From NCBI RefSeq assembly GCF_020564565.1, contig NZ_JAJCTD010000005.1, positions 248,001 to 312,000 on the forward strand: DNA of 64,000 nucleotides, in the 5' to 3' direction. Shown here piece by piece: positions 43,367 through 51,466 of this stretch; position 1 is the first letter of the stretch; each line of letters opens with the position of its first letter. A model generated the notes under the pieces. It saw only the letters and a list, made by a program, of their open reading frames with translations, was not told the DNA's origin and did not search any database. The DNA is from Rhodobacter sp. Har01 (GTDB taxonomy: Bacteria; Pseudomonadota; Alphaproteobacteria; Rhodobacterales; Rhodobacteraceae). A program made the translations under genes and the position numbers.

Positions 43367-45058
43367 TCATATCCCGGTCACGCGGACCGAGGTGTTCGGG
43401 TCAAGCCGGACGGTGCCCAGCTTGCGGACATGGGCTTCGACCACGTCCCAGATCTGCGGGCCTTCGGTGCCCTCGTTGACCGAGGCCCAGCCGGCGACGG
43501 TGTAGGACTTCGCCGCGTCGATCGCCTCGCCGGTGCCGGACAGCGTCATCTCGGAGATGCGGTTGCCGATCGGCTGCGACACGTCGCAGGCAAAGCCCAT
43601 GCCGCCGACGCGCACCATGTCGCCGCCCTGCTGATAGTAGGGGTCGGTGTTGAAGATGTTGTCGGCGACGTCTTCGAGGATGGTCTTGAGCATCTCGCCG
43701 GTCATTTCGGACCGGTAGACCTGGCCGTAGGTCATCGAGGTGACGTTGTGGATGTCTTCGCGGGTGATGGCGTCGCCGGGCAGCAGCGACGGCCCCCAGC
43801 GCACGCCGGGCGACAGGGCGATCTGGGCATCACGCTCGCTGCGGACGGCGTTGCATATCAGGTCATCCCAGGTGCCCTGGAAGTTGCCGCGGCGGTAAAG
43901 CAGGCTTTCGGTGCTGCCGATCTGCTCTTCCAGTTGCGCCTTGAAGGGCGCGCGCTCGGCGTCGATCAGGGCCGACATTTCGGGGTCGGGCGTGATGACG
44001 TCGGCGAAGATCGGGATCAGCTTGTGGCGGAAGCCCATCATCCGCCCGTCGCGGACGTCGAGGTCCAGCCGGCTGACGAACTTGCCGTTCGAGCCGCTGG
44101 CGATCAGGATGGTATCGCCGATGATCACCGGTTCGGGCACCGCGTCGTGGGTGTGGCCGGTCAGGATCACGTCGATGCCGGTGACGCGCGACACCATCTT
44201 GCGGTCAACGTCAAAGCCGTTGTGCGACAGGCAGACCACCAGATCGACGCCGTCGGCGCGGACCTCGTCCACCAGTTCCTGCATGCGCTCTTCACGGATA
44301 CCGAACGAATATTCGGGAAACATCCATTTCGGGTTGGCGATCGGCATGTAGGGGAAGGCCTGGCCGATGACGGCGACGCGCAGGCCGGCGGTTTCGAAGA
44401 TCTTGTAGGGTTCGAAGGCGGGCTCGTCCCATTCGGCATCGAAGATGTTGGCGCCAAGGAAGGGGAACGGCAGCGTCTCGACGATTTCCTTCACCCGTTC
44501 GGTGCCAAGGGTCCATTCCCAGTGGCTGGTCATCGCCTGAACCCCCAGCAGGTTCATGGCGTTCACCATGTCCTGACCGCGGGTCAGCAGGCTGGTCATC
44601 GAGCCGTGCCAGGTGTCGCCGCCGTCCAGCAGAATGCTGTCGGGCCGGGCGGCGCGGATCGACTTGACCACGGTCGCCACCCGGTCAAGGCCGCCCATCT
44701 TGCCATAGGCGCGACCAAGGGCGGCGAAATCCTCATGCGTCAGGGCATAGGCTTCGGGGCTGCCGGGGGCGATGCCGAACATGTCAAGGAAGGCGCGGCC
44801 GACGACATGCGGCGGCACGCCCTTCGCCGCGCCGACGCCGATGTTCCATTCCGGCTCGCGGAACCAGACCGGTTTCAGTTGCGCATGCAGGTCGGTAATG
44901 TGGATCAGCGTGAGATTGCCGAAATCGTCGAACTGCAGCAGTTGATCTTGCGTCAGGGCCTGCTGGGCCGCCAGCCGCGACCAGGTGCCGAAGCCCGAGG
45001 CGCCGACGATGGCCGAGGCGGCAAGCGAGGCCTGCAGGAATTCGCGCCGGGTGATCAT
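43367..45058 (-). CDS. soxB: Thiosulfohydrolase SoxB
   Basis: SoxB is the dimanganese enzyme that hydrolyses sulfate from the SoxY-bound thiosulfonate. The 563-aa product has a Tat leader (MITRREFLQASLAASAIVGA) with AAGGAG upstream of the ATG. Metal-binding motifs of the 5'-nucleotidase family are present: LIHITDLHAQLKP, LLDGGDTWHGS, SHWEWTLG, LSHNGFDVD and LTGHTHDAVPEP. The longer upstream frame is ignored because the Tat motif and the ribosome-binding site define this start. Complete and central to the pathway. Confidence 0.96.
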   Translation of the reverse strand: MITRREFLQASLAASAIVGASGFGTWSRLAAQQALTQDQLLQFDDFGNLTLIHITDLHAQLKPVWFREPEWNIGVGAAKGVPPHVVGRAFLDMFGIAPGSPEAYALTHEDFAALGRAYGKMGGLDRVATVVKSIRAARPDSILLDGGDTWHGSMTSLLTRGQDMVNAMNLLGVQAMTSHWEWTLGTERVKEIVETLPFPFLGANIFDAEWDEPAFEPYKIFETAGLRVAVIGQAFPYMPIANPKWMFPEYSFGIREERMQELVDEVRADGVDLVVCLSHNGFDVDRKMVSRVTGIDVILTGHTHDAVPEPVIIGDTILIASGSNGKFVSRLDLDVRDGRMMGFRHKLIPIFADVITPDPEMSALIDAERAPFKAQLEEQIGSTESLLYRRGNFQGTWDDLICNAVRSERDAQIALSPGVRWGPSLLPGDAITREDIHNVTSMTYGQVYRSEMTGEMLKTILEDVADNIFNTDPYYQQGGDMVRVGGMGFACDVSQPIGNRISEMTLSGTGEAIDAAKSYTVAGWASVNEGTEGPQIWDVVEAHVRKLGTVRLDPNTSVRVTGI

Positions 45059-45165
45059 CCGGGTCTCCTTGGCAAAGCGGGACAGGGCGACCGGACGCGC
45101 CGGCGCAGCGGGGTTGGGAAAGGACGAAGCTGCGGCCACCGGGGAGGACGGCGGCCGCAGGGGGC

Positions 45166-46029
45166 CTAGTGACGGACCGAGACGCCCTCGACCGTCAGGC
45201 CATTTCCGCGCGAGGCAACGTAAAGCTCCAGCGCCTTGAACTCGTCCGAGTTGGGCTTGAAGGTTTCGGCGCGGGTGTCGCGGACGCAGCCGACAAAGCG
45301 CTGCTGCGCCGTCAGGATGCCCGAATCCTTGAGCCGGTAGGCCGGGAAGCCGTTGATCTGGCCCTGGCTCAGGTGGTCGGCGCGGATCATCTTGCCCTGA
45401 TACTGCTCATGGCACGAGGCGCAGGCCATTTCGAGCTGGCCGTAGCGGGTGTAGTAGATTTCCTTGCCCTTTTCCCAGAACGGTGCCGCCGCCCCGTCGA
45501 TGGCGACGTTGACCGCCATGCCGCGCGACTGCATCGAGATCAGCGCCACGATGTCCTTCATCTTGTCGCCGGTCCAACCCCAGGCTTCGAGACCCATCCG
45601 TTCGGTCACGCACAGGTCGATGTAGTTCTCGACCGTCATCAGCGCGCCGGTCTTTTCGTCCACCCGCGGCGTCACCGCGCGCAGGCCCGCCATGGTTTCC
45701 GGCCCCTGGTGGCAGCCCATGCAGCTTTCGCCGTTCTTGCCCAGGGCCTTGTTCCAGGTGTCCAGGCCACGGTCCACGAAGACCATGCCGGGATTGTCGA
45801 AGTCGTCGCGCTGCAGATCGCGGGTCTCGTCCTCGCGATACAGCCAGCCCGAGTAGATGACCGCCATCTTGTCCTTGATGTGGTCGGGCGCCGGGGCGCT
45901 GGTGACGAACTCGATGGCGCCGTCATCGGTTTCGACCACCAGCTTGTCGTCGACCGGATCGGCGGAAGCCGCGCCCGAAAGGGCAAGGCCAAGGGCCAGA
46001 ACGGCCCAGGATGTGACGCTGCGGTGCAT
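45166..46029 (-). CDS. soxA: Diheme L-cysteine S-thiosulfotransferase subunit SoxA
   Basis: SoxA with SoxX attaches thiosulfate to the SoxY swinging arm. The 287-aa product has a signal peptide (SWAVLALGLALSGAASA-DP) and two heme motifs, C103MGC106H and C203ASC206H, so it is the diheme type. Cys248 in FVGCVRD corresponds to the active-site cysteine persulfide ligand of the catalytic heme. The ATG at 46029 has GAGGGAGG upstream; a longer frame starts at 46050. It follows soxZ by 27 bases. Confidence 0.95.
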   Translation of the reverse strand: MHRSVTSWAVLALGLALSGAASADPVDDKLVVETDDGAIEFVTSAPAPDHIKDKMAVIYSGWLYREDETRDLQRDDFDNPGMVFVDRGLDTWNKALGKNGESCMGCHQGPETMAGLRAVTPRVDEKTGALMTVENYIDLCVTERMGLEAWGWTGDKMKDIVALISMQSRGMAVNVAIDGAAAPFWEKGKEIYYTRYGQLEMACASCHEQYQGKMIRADHLSQGQINGFPAYRLKDSGILTAQQRFVGCVRDTRAETFKPNSDEFKALELYVASRGNGLTVEGVSVRH

Positions 46030-46056
46030 GCCGTTCCCTCCCTCTGCCATGTCCGC

Positions 46057-46386
46057 TCAGGCGACTTCGATCGGCTTGGTGTCTTCGTAGACCGAGCCGT
46101 CGTCGTCATACCAGGTGAACTTGAACTCGCCCGCCGCGTCGACACGCGCGTCGAATTCGAAGTAGGGGTTGGTCGACACGGCCGGGTCGATCGCCACGTC
46201 CACCACGTTCACGCCGTTCAACTCGCAGGTGAAGCGGTTGATGATCGAGCGCGGGATCAGGTTGCCTTCGGCATCCTTGCGCTGGCCGGATTCCATCTTG
46301 TGGCTGATCAGCGCCTTGATGGTGACGACTTCGCCGGCGGCGGCCGACTTCGGCACCTTCACGCGGGGTTTTGCATCATCTGCCAT
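46057..46386 (-). CDS. soxZ: Sulfur carrier chaperone subunit SoxZ
   Basis: A 109-aa immunoglobulin-like protein that pairs with SoxY to form the sulfur-compound carrier in the periplasm. It has no signal peptide of its own, as normal, and is exported with SoxY by the Tat system. Conserved stretches are GEVVTIKALISHKMESGQRK, IPRSIINRFTCELNGV and EFKFTWYDDDGSVYED. Gene spacing (23 bases to soxY) and length are typical. Confidence 0.95.
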   Translation of the reverse strand: MADDAKPRVKVPKSAAAGEVVTIKALISHKMESGQRKDAEGNLIPRSIINRFTCELNGVNVVDVAIDPAVSTNPYFEFDARVDAAGEFKFTWYDDDGSVYEDTKPIEVA

Positions 46387-46409
46387 GGGTTCTCTCCTGT
46401 TTCCTGACC

Positions 46410-46826
46410 TCAGCCGCCGCAGCCGCCGATGGTGACCTTGACGGTGGCCTGCGCCTGGACGATCGAGCCATCGGCCATCCTGGCCATGGCGATCACATCC
46501 TGGGTCTTGGCCAGGCGGATGCGGGTGGCGGCGCGCTGGCTGCCCGCCGCGGGGCCGAAGGTGAAGGTGGCAACCGCCGGCTCGGGGTTGCCCGAGGCCA
46601 GCAGCATGATCGCCACGGCACCCGGCGCATCCACCTCGACCGGCACGGTATTGCCGTTCTCGGCGATCTCGGGCGTGGTCAGGGTGATGCCGCCGGTGCC
46701 GGCAGCGGCGCCACCGGTGAAGGCGGAGGTCAGTTCTTCGACGGTGGCGGCAAGGCTGGCACCGGGCATCGCCACGGCCAGCCCCGACAGGGCCAGCCAG
46801 AGCGCTTCGCGTCTTGAAAGGGTCAT
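46410..46826 (-). CDS. soxY: Sulfur carrier protein SoxY
   Basis: SoxY carries sulfur intermediates covalently on a cysteine near its C-terminus. The 138-aa product ends in TIGGCGG, the conserved swinging arm with the carrier cysteine. The leader MTLSRREALWLALSGLAVA has the twin-arginine pattern. I chose the ATG at 46826, which has GGAG upstream; an in-frame ATG at 46838 would add four residues. It forms the carrier with SoxZ, encoded just downstream. Confidence 0.95.
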   Translation of the reverse strand: MTLSRREALWLALSGLAVAMPGASLAATVEELTSAFTGGAAAGTGGITLTTPEIAENGNTVPVEVDAPGAVAIMLLASGNPEPAVATFTFGPAAGSQRAATRIRLAKTQDVIAMARMADGSIVQAQATVKVTIGGCGG

Positions 46827-46854
46827 GTGCTTCTCCATCAGCTAGCGGGGCCTG

Positions 46855-47328
46855 TCACTGCTTCAGCGTGACCAGATAGGACAGGACGTCCTCGATCTGC
46901 TGCGCGGTCAGGATCGGCGGCAGGTCGCCTTCGGGCGCCTTGCCGGAATAGGCGGCACCGGGGCGGATGAAGCCCTCGGTCTTGTAGAAGGCCGGCATGA
47001 AGCTGGCCTCGAAGGTCATCTTCGAATTGACGAGGATGCCGCGCAGTTGCGCTTCGGTGTAGCGGCTGGCGGCGCCGTCCAGCGCCGGGCCGATGTTGCC
47101 CGGGAACTGGACATTCGGCAGCGCCGCGACGGTGTGGCAGGCCACGCAATTGCCCAGCGCGTTGGTGGTCATCACCTTCACGCCCTCTTCCGGGTTGCCC
47201 GGCGTGCCGGTCAGCGAAGCCTCGATGGCCCCCTCGACGAAGGACAGGTCCTTGGGCGCAATTTCACAGACAGCGGGCGACGCGGCGCACAAAGCCACCG
47301 CGGCAGCCAGCCAGGAACGGCTGGTCAT
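46855..47328 (-). CDS. soxX: Monoheme cytochrome c SoxX
   Basis: SoxX is the electron-transfer subunit of the SoxXA complex. The 157-aa product has a signal peptide (WLAAAVALCAASPAVC-EI) and a single heme site C61VAC64H, with a likely methionine ligand in KMTFEASFMPAFY. Other stretches, such as GPALDGAASRYTEAQLRGILVN and QQIEDVLSYLVTLK, are typical. It is the first gene after the AT-rich control site at 47395 and so heads the soxXYZABCDEFGH transcript. Confidence 0.94.
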   Translation of the reverse strand: MTSRSWLAAAVALCAASPAVCEIAPKDLSFVEGAIEASLTGTPGNPEEGVKVMTTNALGNCVACHTVAALPNVQFPGNIGPALDGAASRYTEAQLRGILVNSKMTFEASFMPAFYKTEGFIRPGAAYSGKAPEGDLPPILTAQQIEDVLSYLVTLKQ

Positions 47329-47394
47329 CGTGATCCTCCCTCAGTTCTCCCTGACCTTGACGATAAGCAAGGAGTCCCACCTCACGCAACATAA

Positions 47395-47430
47395 ATATTA
47401 GCATCCGTGAATATTCCTATGTTCATTTGT
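47395..47430. promoter_or_regulatory. Probable SoxR operator upstream of soxX
   Basis: This AT-rich island lies 67 bases ahead of the soxX start, between soxX and soxW. It contains TTAGCAT and, after 13 bases, TATGTTCAT; the same two words recur at 48829 with a 5-base gap. A perfect palindrome GAATATTC lies between them (47409-47416). In studied sox loci the ArsR-type SoxR repressor binds the soxW-soxX and soxS-soxV regions, which matches both positions here. Confidence 0.65.
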
Positions 47431-47460
47431 ATAGCAAGGACTTGCCGGCGGCTGCTGCAG

Positions 47461-48027
47461 TCAGTTGCCGGCGTTCATCTGCTCGGCGACGAATTTCTGG
47501 AAGTTCTCGCCGGTGTCATAGCCGTGGTCGCGGACCCAGATCAGCAGCGCCTTGGTGGTGCCCTTGCCAAAGGCGCCGGGCATCATCGCGACGGCGGCGT
47601 CGGCGGCGGTCTGGCCCTCGGGCACGGTCTCGGGCAGGAAGATCAGGGTGGGCGTGAACATCACGCCCCAGCGCATCGCCATGTCCTTTTCGGTCAGCAC
47701 GGTGCCGTCGAAATCGGTCACCTCGACATCGCCGAAGAGGTTGAGCTGGACCACGAAGTAATGCTCGAGGATCAGCGCCTCGATGGCGGGATCGGGGAAC
47801 ACCTCTTCGTGCATCTTGGTGCAGTAGATGCAGCCGCGCTGTTCATAGGTCACCAGCAGGCGCTTGCCTTCCGCATTGGCCTCGGCCAGATCTTCGCGCA
47901 GGTCCTTGAAGGTTTCGCGCAGCCAGGCCGGCTTGTGCAGGCCGTCGTCGCCCAGGTCCACGGCAAGCGCGGGCGAGGCGGCCAAGGTCAAGGCCAGGGC
48001 GACGAAAAGGGTTTTCAGGCGGATCAT
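47461..48027 (-). CDS. soxW: Periplasmic thioredoxin-like protein SoxW
   Basis: A 188-aa exported thioredoxin-like protein. Signal peptide: LKTLFVALALTLAASPALA-VD. The active-site pair is in EQRGCIYCTKMHEEVF, with the cis-proline in MFTPTLIFL. With the membrane reductase SoxV it delivers electrons to keep sulfur-carrier proteins in an active state. The ATG at 48027 has GGAG eight bases upstream; an in-frame ATG at 48045 overlaps the soxV stop in ATGA but has a weak site. Same strand as soxV. Confidence 0.9.
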   Translation of the reverse strand: MIRLKTLFVALALTLAASPALAVDLGDDGLHKPAWLRETFKDLREDLAEANAEGKRLLVTYEQRGCIYCTKMHEEVFPDPAIEALILEHYFVVQLNLFGDVEVTDFDGTVLTEKDMAMRWGVMFTPTLIFLPETVPEGQTAADAAVAMMPGAFGKGTTKALLIWVRDHGYDTGENFQKFVAEQMNAGN

Positions 48028-48041
48028 GGCAATGGCTCCGG

Positions 48042-48779
48042 TCATGTCAGGGTTGCGGACCAGTCGAAGGTCTGGATCAACCATTCGGCAATGAGGTTGA
48101 CCGAGTTGGTGGCGATCAGGATGCCGAAGACGATGAGCATCACCCCCATCGCCTTTTCGACATGGCCCATCAGCGCGCGGTGGCGGGCGACCCAGGCCAG
48201 GAACGGCCCGGCGAACAGCGCCGCCGCCACGAAGGGCAAGGTCATCGACAGGCCATAGACCAGAAGCAGCAGGCCGCCGCGCCACAGTTCTCCCATGCCG
48301 CTGGCGACCATCAGGATGGCGGCCAGGGCCGGGCCGACGCAGGGTGTCCAGCCAAAGCCGAAGGCCAGGCCCATGACATAGGCGCCGATCAGGGTGGTGG
48401 GCCGGGTTTCGGTCTGCACCCGCGCTTCGCGATACAGCAGGCCGATCTTCAGCACGCCCAGGAAATGCAGGCCGAAGACGATCAGCACGCCGCCGGCCAC
48501 CCAGGACAGGGTGTCTTTCCACTGCGCGAAGCTGCGCCCCAGCGCGGTGGCGCCGAGGCCCAGCAGAACGAAGATCGTCGTCACGCCAAGGGCAAACAGC
48601 ACCGCCTGGATCACCAGACGGCCCCTGGCCCCCGGCGCGACGGTGCCGCCGTCGCGCAGTTCCTTGACCGTCAGACCGGCCATGTAGGACAGGTAGAACG
48701 GCACCATGGGCAGGATGCAGGGCGACAGGAACGACAACAGCCCCGCCAGCGCCGCGCCGCCAAAGCTGACGTCCAGCAT
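48042..48779 (-). CDS. soxV: Membrane thiol reductase SoxV (CcdA-like)
   Basis: A 245-aa membrane protein with six hydrophobic segments, related to CcdA and DsbD. The two conserved redox cysteines are in LSFLSPCILPMVPFYLSYMAG and GFGWTPCVGPALAAIL. It moves reducing equivalents from cytoplasmic thioredoxin to periplasmic SoxW. GGGGAGAGGGGG precedes the ATG at 48779. It diverges from soxS; the shared region holds the second operator-like site. Confidence 0.93.
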   Translation of the reverse strand: MLDVSFGGAALAGLLSFLSPCILPMVPFYLSYMAGLTVKELRDGGTVAPGARGRLVIQAVLFALGVTTIFVLLGLGATALGRSFAQWKDTLSWVAGGVLIVFGLHFLGVLKIGLLYREARVQTETRPTTLIGAYVMGLAFGFGWTPCVGPALAAILMVASGMGELWRGGLLLLVYGLSMTLPFVAAALFAGPFLAWVARHRALMGHVEKAMGVMLIVFGILIATNSVNLIAEWLIQTFDWSATLT

Positions 48780-48827
48780 CGCCCCCTCTCCCCTTGAAGC
48801 GGTGCCTTGCCGAAGCGGCAAAGTTAC

Positions 48828-48853
48828 ATTAGCATATTTCTATGTTCATATGA
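48828..48853. promoter_or_regulatory. Probable SoxR operator between soxS and soxV
   Basis: ATTAGCAT followed by TATGTTCATATGA lies between the divergent soxV and soxS starts, only 10 bases before the soxS ATG. The words match those at 47395-47430 with a shorter spacing (5 rather than 13 bases). The region is AT-rich against a GC-rich background. Placement over the soxS start region suggests direct repression of soxSR and soxVW by SoxR. Confidence 0.65.
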
Positions 48854-48863
48854 GGCTGTCAAC

Positions 48864-49256
48864 ATGGCCTTTCGCTTTGCGGTTGCACTGGCGATCCTGC
48901 CCCTGGGGGTGACCGGCGCCGGCGCGGCCGGGCTGGAGCTGCTGATGTTCGAACAGCCCGGCTGCATCTACTGCGCCCGCTGGACCGAAGAGGTCGGCCC
49001 GGAATATCCCCTGACCGCCGAAGGCCGGGCCGCCCCGCTGCGCCGGCTGCAACTTCGCGACCCTCTGCCAGAGGGGCTGTCGATCGGCGCCCCGCCGGTG
49101 TTCACGCCAACCTTCGTGCTGGTCGCCGACGGGGTGGAAACCGGCCGGATCGAGGGCTATCCGGGCGAGGATTTCTTCTGGCCGCTGCTGGCCGACCTGA
49201 TCGAAAAGGCGCCCCGGACGGCGCCCGGGGCGGCGCTTGATGCGGCCGCGGACTGA
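48864..49256 (+). CDS. soxS: Periplasmic thioredoxin SoxS
   Basis: A 130-aa exported thioredoxin-like protein. The signal sequence is FAVALAILPLGVTGAGA. The redox pair is in FEQPGCIYCARWTEEVGP and the cis-proline in FTPTFVLVADG. In Paracoccus, SoxS keeps SoxYZ active by reducing inactivating disulfides. I use the ATG at 48864, preceded by GAGG; an ATG at 48807 would lie upstream of the operator-like site and is unlikely. soxR follows 45 bases later. Confidence 0.88.
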   Translation: MAFRFAVALAILPLGVTGAGAAGLELLMFEQPGCIYCARWTEEVGPEYPLTAEGRAAPLRRLQLRDPLPEGLSIGAPPVFTPTFVLVADGVETGRIEGYPGEDFFWPLLADLIEKAPRTAPGAALDAAAD

Positions 49257-49301
49257 GGTTTCGATTGCCGTCCGCCGCGGCAGGCGGCAAGAAGGGGCAC
49301 G

Positions 49302-49679
49302 GTGCATCGGATCATGGAATTGGCAGACCTCGGCAATCCGTTCGACACGACCGCCCCGCCCGCGGGGCTGGAAGCACTGGTCGACCGGGCCGAGGCGGCG
49401 TCGAACTTTCTCAAGGCGCTGGGCCATGACGGGCGGCTGACCATCCTGTGCCACCTGCTGCGCGCGCCGCACAGCGTGACCCAGCTGGAGAACCTGTTGT
49501 CGTCGCGCCAGGCGGTGGTCAGCCAGCAACTGGCGCGGCTGCGGCTGGAGGGGCTGGTCTCGGCCCGGCGCGAGGGTCAGACCATCATCTATTCGCTGCT
49601 TGACCCGAAGGTGGCAGAGATGATCCGGTTGCTGTGCAGTCTCTATGGCGACCCGGCACAAGACCGGACGCAAGGCTGA
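49302..49679 (+). CDS. soxR: ArsR-family repressor SoxR
   Basis: A 125-aa winged-helix regulator of the ArsR/SmtB family. The DNA-binding part reads NFLKALGHDGRLTILCHLLR, HSVTQLENLLSSRQAVVSQQ and LARLRLEGLVSARREGQTII. It is the Sox-cluster repressor, unrelated to the MerR-type redox SoxR of enterobacteria. Cys near residue 50 (ILCHLLR) and the C-terminal one (RLLCSLYG) correspond to the thiol pair thought to sense sulfur intermediates. GTG at 49302 with AAGGGG upstream is preferred over the ATG at 49314. Confidence 0.9.
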   Translation: MHRIMELADLGNPFDTTAPPAGLEALVDRAEAASNFLKALGHDGRLTILCHLLRAPHSVTQLENLLSSRQAVVSQQLARLRLEGLVSARREGQTIIYSLLDPKVAEMIRLLCSLYGDPAQDRTQG

Positions 49680-49724
49680 CCCGCCGCCGTTCGCAAGCGC
49701 GGCGGCAGACAGGAGGAGAGGACG

Positions 49725-50768
49725 ATGGACGGCTTGCCGATGGGCGTGCTGGCGGCGCTGGTCGGACTGATCGGCGGCGCAGTAATGGGACTGGCCGCGC
49801 GGCTGGGCGATTTCTGCACGCTGGGCGCATTGGAAAGCGCGGCCTATGGCCATGACCAGCGCCGGATGCGGCTGTGGGGAATCGTGCTGGGCGTGGCGAT
49901 CCTGGGCACCCAGTTCGGCGCCATGGCCGGGCTGATCGACCTCGACGCGAGCTTCTACCATACGATCAGCTGGAACCCGATGGCCTCGATCCTGGGCGGG
50001 CTGGTCTTCGGCTACGGCATGGCGCTGGCCGGCAACTGCGGCTTTGGCGCGCTGGTGCGCTTTGGCGGCGGCGACCTGCGGTCGATGGTGGTGGTGGTCG
50101 TGATGGGCATCTTCGGCTTTGTCGCGCTGTCGGGCCCGCTGGCCCCGCTGCGCCAGATGCTGTTCCCGCAGCCCGATGCCGCGGGGCCGCAGGGCATTGT
50201 GCACGACCTTGGTGCGTTCGGCATGCCGGCGTGGGCGGTGGTGACGGTCCTTGGCCTGGCCTGCCTGGGCGTGGCGCTGTCGCATTCCGGGCTGCGGCAC
50301 AGCCCGAAGATGATCGCCTGGGGCGTGGCGGCGGGTCTTGCCGTGGTGTGGTGCTTTGCCGGCACCACCTGGGTCGCCGACCACAGCCTGAGCGAGGTCG
50401 CGGTCGAGGGCCCGTCATTCACCGCGCCGGTCGGGCGCACGCTGATCTACCTGATGACTTCGACCGCGGGCGGCATCACCTTCTCGGTCGGCTCGGTGCT
50501 GGGGGTGATGCTGGGGGCACTGATCGGCTCGATGATCCGCGGCCTGTTCCGCTGGGAGGCCTGCGAGGACCCGCGCGAACTGGGCCGGCAGGTCAGCGGC
50601 GCCGTGCTGATGGGCATCGGCGGCGTGGTCGCGATGGGCTGCTCGATCGGCCAGGGCGTGACCGCCTTCGCCGCCCTGGCCTGGTCGGGGCCGGTGACCC
50701 TGGTCGCCATCGTCCTGGGTGCCCTCCTGGGCCTGCGGCAACTGATCTCGGGCTTTCAGCCTGGCTGA
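49725..50768 (+). CDS. soxT: YeeE/YedE-family sulfur-compound transporter (second SoxT)
   Basis: A 347-aa membrane protein of the same family as the product at 35908. About nine hydrophobic segments are present. Conserved cysteines appear in RLGDFCTLGALESAAYG, GYGMALAGNCGFGALVRFGGG and GGVVAMGCSIGQGVTAF. It follows soxR by 45 bases with GGAGGAGAGG ahead of its ATG, so it belongs to the SoxR-controlled soxSRT unit. It probably imports thiosulfate or another sulfur compound, perhaps also providing the signal sensed by SoxR. Confidence 0.88.
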   Translation: MDGLPMGVLAALVGLIGGAVMGLAARLGDFCTLGALESAAYGHDQRRMRLWGIVLGVAILGTQFGAMAGLIDLDASFYHTISWNPMASILGGLVFGYGMALAGNCGFGALVRFGGGDLRSMVVVVVMGIFGFVALSGPLAPLRQMLFPQPDAAGPQGIVHDLGAFGMPAWAVVTVLGLACLGVALSHSGLRHSPKMIAWGVAAGLAVVWCFAGTTWVADHSLSEVAVEGPSFTAPVGRTLIYLMTSTAGGITFSVGSVLGVMLGALIGSMIRGLFRWEACEDPRELGRQVSGAVLMGIGGVVAMGCSIGQGVTAFAALAWSGPVTLVAIVLGALLGLRQLISGFQPG

Positions 50769-50860
50769 CCGCCGGCGCTGGCGGCGCTGGCAATGCGGCG
50801 GACTTCGTGTTCCTCTGAAAGCGCGCGCGGTCGGTGTCGCCGTGACGCCAGGAGGTGTCG

Positions 50861-51436
50861 ATGCGCAGACGATTCCCCGTCGTCCTTGCGGCGGTTCTGC
50901 TGACCGGGGCCTTGCCCTGCGCCCTGGCCCTGGCCCCGGCCCTTGCAGACGATATCATGATCGAGGATTTCACCATGCAGCCCGAAACCCGCTGGCGGTT
51001 CTTCACGGACCAGGTGATGGGGGGCGTCTCGACCGGCCAGGTGGCCTTTCTGCAGGAAGGCGGCACGCGCTTTGCCCGCATGACCGGCCAGGTCAGCACC
51101 GCCAACCGGGGCGGCTTCATCCAGATGCGGCTTGATCTGCCCGCCCCGCCGCCCGAGGGCACGACCGGCCTTCGGCTTGTGGTCCGCGGCAACGGGCAGC
51201 GCTATTTCGCCCATCTGCGCACGGCCGGCACGCTGCTGCCCTGGCAATACTATCAGGCCGGATTCGAGGTGACGGAAGCCTGGACCGAAGTGCGGCTGCC
51301 GTTCGAGGCCTTTGCCGCCTCGGGGGCGATGCTGCGCAGCGTGCCCCGGGCAAGCCGGCTGACCTCGGTCGCCGTGGTGGCCTATGGCCGCGACCATGAC
51401 GCCCGGATCGACGTGCGCGAGGTGGGATTCTACTGA
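50861..51436 (+). CDS. Exported CIA30-family (NDUFAF1-like) protein
   Basis: A 191-aa protein with AGGAGG ahead of the ATG and a signal peptide (VVLAAVLLTGALPCALALAPALA-DD). The mature part reads WRFFTDQVMGGVSTGQVAFL, RGGFIQMRLDL, LRLVVRGNGQRYFAHLRT and PWQYYQAGFEV, the CIA30 carbohydrate-binding-like fold, best known from a complex I assembly factor. Bacterial members with signal peptides are not assembly factors in any proven way. It faces the lipocalin-like gene, with 30 bases between the two stops. Confidence 0.85.
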   Translation: MRRRFPVVLAAVLLTGALPCALALAPALADDIMIEDFTMQPETRWRFFTDQVMGGVSTGQVAFLQEGGTRFARMTGQVSTANRGGFIQMRLDLPAPPPEGTTGLRLVVRGNGQRYFAHLRTAGTLLPWQYYQAGFEVTEAWTEVRLPFEAFAASGAMLRSVPRASRLTSVAVVAYGRDHDARIDVREVGFY

Positions 51437-51466
51437 CCGGGCGGGGCTTGGCCTTGCCCGGGCAGG

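Noticed and set aside
49302..49679. Redox-sensing MerR-type SoxR (superoxide response)
   Set aside because: The protein is ArsR-type, has no iron-sulfur cysteine cluster, and sits in the thiosulfate-oxidation locus; the shared name is a coincidence.
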